This document shows, piece after piece, positions 6,726-10,075 of a DNA stretch of 10,075 bases. The position numbers and the translations under genes were made by a program. Origin of the DNA: CBFGTJ01 sp965651815 (lineage in GTDB: Bacteria; Actinomycetota; Acidimicrobiia; Acidimicrobiales; Microtrichaceae). A model generated the notes under the pieces. It saw only the letters and a program-made list of their open reading frames with translations, had not been told where the DNA came from and did no database searches. Position 1 is the first letter of the stretch; every line of letters starts with the position of its first letter. The DNA is taken from the NCBI GenBank assembly GCA_965651815.1, contig CBFGTJ010000115.1, forward strand, positions 1 through 10,075, given 5' to 3'.

Positions 6726-7793
6726 GTGAGCCGCGAGCGCGGCGCACCCGGGCAGCCACACCGTGGGGGCGGACGCAGCATCTACCTCGACGCGCTGCGC
6801 GCGGTCGCGCTGAGCCGCGTCGTCGTGTACCACGCCGTGTCGAAGGAGTGGATCACGTTCTTCTCGGCGATGCCGCTCATGTTCTTCATCGCCGGGTCGC
6901 TGTACGCGGCGTCGCTGGAGCGCCGGCCGGCACGCCGGGTGATCGTCGACCGGTACCGGCGGATCCTGCTCCCGTACTGGATCTACGTCGCCGCGATGGT
7001 GGTCCTGTGGGGCGCGCTCGGCGTGCTCGGCCAGGTCCCCGTCGTCGACTGGGTGGGCCTGGTGATCCCGGTGCTCGCGCCCGAGGGCCCCAAGGGGCCG
7101 GGCGCCGGCACCCTGCTCGAGACCACCTGGATCGCGCTGTGGTACCTGCAGTTCCACCTGACCCTGTCGCTGGTGGGGCCGTGGCTGCGCCGGGCGCAGC
7201 AGCGCCACGCCGCCCGGACGTGGGCGGTGCTCGGCGGGACGTTCCTCCTCGGGCTCCTCGCCGGGTCGGGGATCGTGGTGGTGATCTTCTACGTGTCGTG
7301 CTGGGTGCTGGGCTACCACCAGCACGACGGCGACCTGGCGGGGCTGGCACGCCGCTGGTGGCGGCCGGTGTGCGCGATCAGCGGCCCGCTCGGGCTCGGC
7401 CTCTTCCTCGCGTTCGAGCCGAGCTCGGAGGGGTCCCCGGTCGCGGCGCGGCTGGCCGCGGTCGGGGCGGGGATGCTCGGCGCGTTCTGGCTCACGCTCG
7501 CGGTGGCGCTCCAGCCACGGATCGAGCCGCTCCTCACGCGCGGCATCGTGCCGGCCGTGGTCCACTGGTTCAGCCAGCGCTCGCTCACGATCTACATGTG
7601 GCACCTGGTGGCCATCTACGCGGCCGTCCGCCTGGGGCTGCCGGGCGCGACCAACTGGCTGGGGATCCTCGCGTGGTGCATCCCGCTCACCGTCCTCGCC
7701 GTGGTCCTCGTCGGCTGGGCCGAGGACGTCGCGGCGCGCCGCTCGCCGCTGCTGTGGCCGCGGCGGCCGAGCCTGACCCGGTCGGTGGCCTAG
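6726..7793 (+). CDS. Acyltransferase-3 family integral membrane protein (OafA/NodX-like)
   Basis: Members of this family move acetyl or other acyl groups across the membrane onto surface glycans, lipids or secreted compounds. The 355-residue protein begins with a short basic tail, then YLDALRAVALSRVVVYHA at 20-37, which carries the family's conserved Arg (25) and catalytic-type His (36). PLMFFIAGSLYAASLERRP (50-68) and RYRRILLPYWIY (76-87) match the second and third helix regions, and ALWYLQFHL near 137-145 and RSLTIYMWHLVAIY at 285-298 match the central and C-terminal signatures. About ten membrane helices are visible. There is no SGNH domain. GTG 6726 is preferred to the upstream GTG 6693 because an SD-like purine run precedes it. 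The acceptor is unknown; the only hint is the Wzy-Wzz fusion gene some 3.4 kb away. The TAG stop shares a CTAG with the convergent kinase gene. Confidence 0.88.
   Translation: MSRERGAPGQPHRGGGRSIYLDALRAVALSRVVVYHAVSKEWITFFSAMPLMFFIAGSLYAASLERRPARRVIVDRYRRILLPYWIYVAAMVVLWGALGVLGQVPVVDWVGLVIPVLAPEGPKGPGAGTLLETTWIALWYLQFHLTLSLVGPWLRRAQQRHAARTWAVLGGTFLLGLLAGSGIVVVIFYVSCWVLGYHQHDGDLAGLARRWWRPVCAISGPLGLGLFLAFEPSSEGSPVAARLAAVGAGMLGAFWLTLAVALQPRIEPLLTRGIVPAVVHWFSQRSLTIYMWHLVAIYAAVRLGLPGATNWLGILAWCIPLTVLAVVLVGWAEDVAARRSPLLWPRRPSLTRSVA
7790..7793. other. CTAG palindrome forming both stop codons of convergent genes
   Basis: The acyltransferase ends in TAG at 7791-7793 on the plus strand, and the kinase ends in TAG on the minus strand (complement of 7790-7792). 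The four-base palindrome CTAG thus encodes both stops and the genes overlap by four bases tail to tail. There is no room for an intergenic terminator. Confidence 0.9.
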
Positions 7794-8812
7794 CCGAGGA
7801 TCTGCGCCGCGAGCGCCCGCAGGTCGGCCTCGGGGCGGGCCCCCACGTGGGAGATGACCTCCGACGCGGCGAGCGAGCCGAGCGCGCCGCAGGTCGCCAG
7901 GTCCATGCCGCGGCTGTACCCGTAGAGGAACCCGGCGGCGTAAAGGTCGCCCGCGCCGGTGGTGTCGACCAGCTCCTCCACCGGGTGCGCGGGCACCTCG
8001 ACGACCTCGTCCGCGGTCACCACGACCGAGCCGCGCTCGGAGCGGGTGAGCGCGGCGACGACGCCGTGGTCGCGGATCCTCGCCACGGCGTCCTCGAAGC
8101 GGTCCACCTCGTACAGCGCGAGGATCTCCGCCTCGTTCGCGAAGACGAGGTCCACGTGGTGCTCCACGAGATCGGTGAACGCGGCGCGGTGCCGTTCCAC
8201 GCAGAAGCTGTCCGACAGGGTGACCGACACGCTGCGCCCCGCCTCGCGGGCGTGCCCGGCCGCGACGCGGAACGCCTCCTGCGCCTCGGGCGGGTCGAAC
8301 AGGTAGCCCTCGAGGTACAGCACGCCCGCGCGGCGAACGGCCTCCGGATCCACGTCGCCCGGGCCGAGGTGGACCGACGCGCCGAGGTAGGTCTGCATCG
8401 TGCGCTGCGCGTCCGGGGTGACCATCACGAGGCAGCGACCGGTCGGCGGGCCGGCGGTCGCGAGCGGCGTCTCGTACAGCACGCCGGTGGCGCGGATGTC
8501 GTGGGCGAAGACCTCGCCGAGCTGGTCGTCGCGCACCTTGCCGATGTACTGGGCGGTGCCGCCGAGCGCCGCGACGCCCACGATCGTGTTGGCCGCGGAG
8601 CCGCCGGAGATCTCGATGGCCGGACCCATCCGGTCGTAGACCTCGGTCGCGACGTCCTCGTCGACCAGCGTCATGCTGCCCTTCGGCACGCCGAGCGACG
8701 CGACGAAGCCGTCGTCCTCCTGGCTGATCACGTCGACCAGCGCGTTGCCGATCCCGAGCACGTCGACCTCGGGGGGTCCGTGCCCCCTCCGGGGGGTGTC
8801 GTCGTCCTGCAC
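7790..8812 (-). CDS. PfkB-family carbohydrate/nucleoside kinase, probable adenosine kinase
   Basis: A complete ribokinase-fold enzyme of 340 residues. Seen: DVLGIGNALVDVI at 17-29, SLGVPKGSMTLVD at 39-51, the substrate-side GGSAANT at 70-76, GKVRDDQLGEVFAHD at 91-105, TPDAQRTM at 132-139, NEAEI at 226-230, and the ATP/anion-hole motif DTTGAGD at 283-289 with catalytic-base Asp289. The set GIGNALVDV, KGSMTL, GGSAANT and TPDAQRTM is characteristic of the bacterial adenosine-kinase-like branch annotated as converting adenosine plus ATP to AMP; fructokinase or ribokinase activity cannot be ruled out by eye. The GTG 8812 start gives about 16 variable residues before the first strand, and TAGGTT lies eight bases upstream. 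Nearness to the phosphorylase-mutase-DeoC genes supports a purine-salvage role. Confidence 0.9.
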   Translation of the reverse strand: MQDDDTPRRGHGPPEVDVLGIGNALVDVISQEDDGFVASLGVPKGSMTLVDEDVATEVYDRMGPAIEISGGSAANTIVGVAALGGTAQYIGKVRDDQLGEVFAHDIRATGVLYETPLATAGPPTGRCLVMVTPDAQRTMQTYLGASVHLGPGDVDPEAVRRAGVLYLEGYLFDPPEAQEAFRVAAGHAREAGRSVSVTLSDSFCVERHRAAFTDLVEHHVDLVFANEAEILALYEVDRFEDAVARIRDHGVVAALTRSERGSVVVTADEVVEVPAHPVEELVDTTGAGDLYAAGFLYGYSRGMDLATCGALGSLAASEVISHVGARPEADLRALAAQILG

Positions 8813-8820
8813 GGGCGGAC

Positions 8821-8826
8821 AACCTA
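8821..8826 (-). promoter_or_regulatory. Putative -10 element of the adenosine-kinase-like gene
   Basis: TAGGTT on the minus strand, eight bases before GTG 8812, matches TANNNT. The spacing is a base or two longer than at tatD and deoC, giving a leader of zero to two bases. It lies in the 46-base gap 8813-8858 after the rsmI stop, so the kinase may have its own promoter as well as any read-through from rsmI. Confidence 0.4.
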
Positions 8827-8858
8827 GCCCCGACCCCGGCCGCTCCCCGCGACCCCGC

Positions 8859-9722
8859 TCAGCGACGCCGTGTCGGGTCGGGGGCGTCGTGCAGCAGGCG
8901 CTTGACCCGGTTGGCCGGGACGCCCAGGCGGCGGGCGACGTTCGCGGTGGCGTCGCGGCGGGTCGCCCCCGCGTCGAGCTCGGCGGCGAGCGCCTCGAGG
9001 AGCGTGTCGTCGTCGACCTCGCCGGCGGGCGCGGCACCGGCGAGGACGATCACGTGCTCGCCCTTGGGCGCCTCGCGCCCGGCGCGCTCCACCGCCTCGC
9101 CCAGCGTGCCCCTCCAGGTCTCCTCGAAGCGCTTGGTGAGCTCGCGGGCGATCGCGACCTCCCGGTCCTCGCCGAGGGTGGCGGCGAGGTCCGCGAGGGT
9201 GCGCCCGAGGCGGTGGGGCGCCTCGTAGAGCACGATCGTGCGCCGCTCCCCCACCAGCTCGGCGAGCCGCTCGGCGCGCGCCGGGCCCTTGCGCGGCAGG
9301 AACCCCTCGAAGCAGAAGCGGCCGGAGGGGTCGAGCAGGCCGCTGCCGACCAGCGCGACGATCGCGGCGACCGGCCCGGGCACCACCTCGACGGGGATGC
9401 CCGCGTCGACGGCCGCGGTGATGAGGCGTGCTCCGGGGTCGGAGACCCCCGGCGTGCCGGCGTCGCTGACGAGGGCCACCACCTCGCCGCCACGTATCCG
9501 GCGGAGCAGCCCCTCGACCTCGTCGCGCTCGGTGTGGTCGTCCAGGCGGACCAGCTTCGGGGCGTCGATGCCCAGGTGCGCGAGCAGGCGGCCGGTGCGG
9601 CGGGTGTCCTCGCAGGCGACGACGTCGGCCAGCGCGAGCGCCTCCGCGGCCCGCGCGGAGAGGTCGCCGAGGTTGCCGATGGGGGTCGCGACGACGAGCA
9701 GCCGGGCGGTGCGGGTGGCCAT
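8859..9722 (-). CDS. rsmI: 16S rRNA (cytidine(1402)-2'-O)-methyltransferase RsmI
   Basis: S-adenosylmethionine-dependent tetrapyrrole-methylase-fold enzyme that methylates the ribose of C1402 in the 30S decoding centre. At 287 residues it has normal length. Seen: VATPIGNLGDLS at 11-22, ACEDTRRTGRLL at 36-47, VALVSDAGTPGVSDPG at 82-97 (the SAM-pocket glycine/aspartate loop), VVPGPVAAI at 113-121, FEGFLPRKG at 138-146, YEAPHR at 166-171, ARELTKRFEE at 192-201 and GEHVIV at 221-226. The C-terminal region to 287 ends with the family's small helical domain (RRDATANVARRLGVPANRVK). ATG 9722 starts two codons before the first conserved strand. It lies seven bases downstream of the DUF192 stop, so the two genes are probably one transcript; no good SD is seen. 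Confidence 0.96.
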   Translation of the reverse strand: MATRTARLLVVATPIGNLGDLSARAAEALALADVVACEDTRRTGRLLAHLGIDAPKLVRLDDHTERDEVEGLLRRIRGGEVVALVSDAGTPGVSDPGARLITAAVDAGIPVEVVPGPVAAIVALVGSGLLDPSGRFCFEGFLPRKGPARAERLAELVGERRTIVLYEAPHRLGRTLADLAATLGEDREVAIARELTKRFEETWRGTLGEAVERAGREAPKGEHVIVLAGAAPAGEVDDDTLLEALAAELDAGATRRDATANVARRLGVPANRVKRLLHDAPDPTRRR

Positions 9723-9729
9723 CGAGGGC

Positions 9730-10053
9730 TCAGCGGACCTCGAGCCGGTCGCCCGGACCGATGCCCCACTCGCGGAACGCGCCCTGGGGCGCCTCGATCG
9801 CCGTGCGGGCCCCGAGGCAGACGCGGGTGACCCGGTTGGGCCGCAGCCCGACGACGCGGAGCACGACCCCGTCCGCGTCGCAGAACGCGACGTCGATCGG
9901 GAAGCGCATGCCGAAGGTGTGCACCGACCGGACCGGCAGGACCAGCACCCCGTCCAGCCCGTCGCGGCCCAGCAGGCCGCGGCGACGAGCAGCCCGGCCG
10001 TCCGCGACCTCCGCGCTGGCCAGCACCCGGTCGTCATGCATCAGCCAGGGCAT
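9730..10053 (-). CDS. DUF192 family protein
   Basis: Small 107-residue protein covering the whole DUF192 beta-rich domain. Diagnostic segments are RRRGLLGRDGLDGVLVLP at 23-40, SVHTFGMRFPIDVAFCDADG at 43-62 (the HTFGM and PIDV core), VVGLRPNRVTR at 67-77 and EAPQGAFREWGIGPGDRLEV at 87-106. No biochemical function is established for the family. Many members elsewhere carry a signal peptide, but this one does not: it begins MPWLMHDDRV and looks cytoplasmic. ATG 10053 is the first possible start because an in-frame TGA lies nine bases upstream; the ATG at residue 5 is an alternative. It is followed closely by rsmI, so the two are probably co-transcribed. Confidence 0.92.
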   Translation of the reverse strand: MPWLMHDDRVLASAEVADGRAARRRGLLGRDGLDGVLVLPVRSVHTFGMRFPIDVAFCDADGVVLRVVGLRPNRVTRVCLGARTAIEAPQGAFREWGIGPGDRLEVR

Positions 10054-10075
10054 GCCACACGCTCACACGTTGAAG
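10054..10075. other. Window-edge sequence upstream of the DUF192 gene
   Basis: Only 22 bases remain before the edge. They hold an in-frame stop for the DUF192 reading frame but no recognisable -10 box or ribosome site, so what lies upstream of this gene cannot be said. Confidence 0.3.

Noticed and set aside
8767..8800. G-rich repeats (GGGGGG runs) near the start of the kinase gene, considered as a phase-variable tract or G-quadruplex
   Set aside because: The two six-base G runs are short, lie in the variable N-terminal codons, and are expected by chance in this composition.
6582..8827. Long open frames on both strands over the acyltransferase and kinase genes (minus 6582-8822 and plus 6848-8827)
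   Set aside because: Low-complexity basic translations with no family signatures; both cross real genes in other frames.
1..10075. Search for defence systems, toxin-antitoxin pairs, phage or transposon genes, CRISPR repeats, tRNAs and riboswitches
   Set aside because: Every stretch is accounted for by recognisable genes with gaps of 77 bases or less, and no repeats, terminal inverted repeats, cloverleaf-like sequences or integrase/transposase motifs were seen.

Overview
This is very GC-rich bacterial DNA, roughly 70-75% G+C by eye. It is densely packed, with frequent GTG starts, third codon positions almost always G or C, and leaderless-type promoters (TANNNT 6-8 bases before a start codon). 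This points to Actinomycetota. A class such as Acidimicrobiia is a guess from the overall feel of the proteins, not shown by the sequence. I see no mobile element, CRISPR array, tRNA or rRNA. All of the window except short gaps (77 bases at most) is covered by eight complete genes and one partial gene.

Layout: (1) 1-353, minus: the N-terminal part of a TatD-family metal-dependent hydrolase, cut by the window edge. (2) 413-about 3298, minus: a long envelope-polysaccharide protein. It joins an O-antigen ligase/polymerase-like membrane domain (Wzy/WaaL), a Wzz chain-length-determinant-like module and a C-terminal CpsD/BY-kinase-like domain whose Walker A loop has been lost. (3) 3391-4260 and 4257-5921, plus: a purine nucleoside phosphorylase and a phosphosugar mutase, overlapping by GTGA. 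(4) 5944-6648, minus: deoxyribose-phosphate aldolase, DeoC. (5) 6726-7793, plus: an acyltransferase-3 family membrane protein. (6) 7790-8812, minus: an adenosine-kinase-like PfkB kinase that shares a CTAG stop palindrome with the acyltransferase. (7) 8859-9722 and 9730-10053, minus: the 16S rRNA methyltransferase RsmI and, upstream of it, a small DUF192 protein.

How they fit together: the phosphorylase, the mutase and DeoC form a consecutive pathway. Purine (deoxy)nucleoside goes to (deoxy)ribose-1-phosphate, then to (deoxy)ribose-5-phosphate, and deoxyribose-5-phosphate then goes to acetaldehyde plus glyceraldehyde-3-phosphate. The kinase nearby would salvage adenosine directly. On this reading the mutase, which would usually be annotated as a phosphomannomutase, is the missing phosphopentomutase step. 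The Wzy-Wzz fusion and the acyltransferase are envelope genes, and RsmI, TatD and DUF192 are housekeeping genes around the salvage block.

The most unusual object is the three-module polysaccharide protein, which combines in one chain functions normally encoded by separate genes and ends in what looks like a pseudokinase. No wholly new multi-gene system (defence, mobile or RNA-based) is evident.
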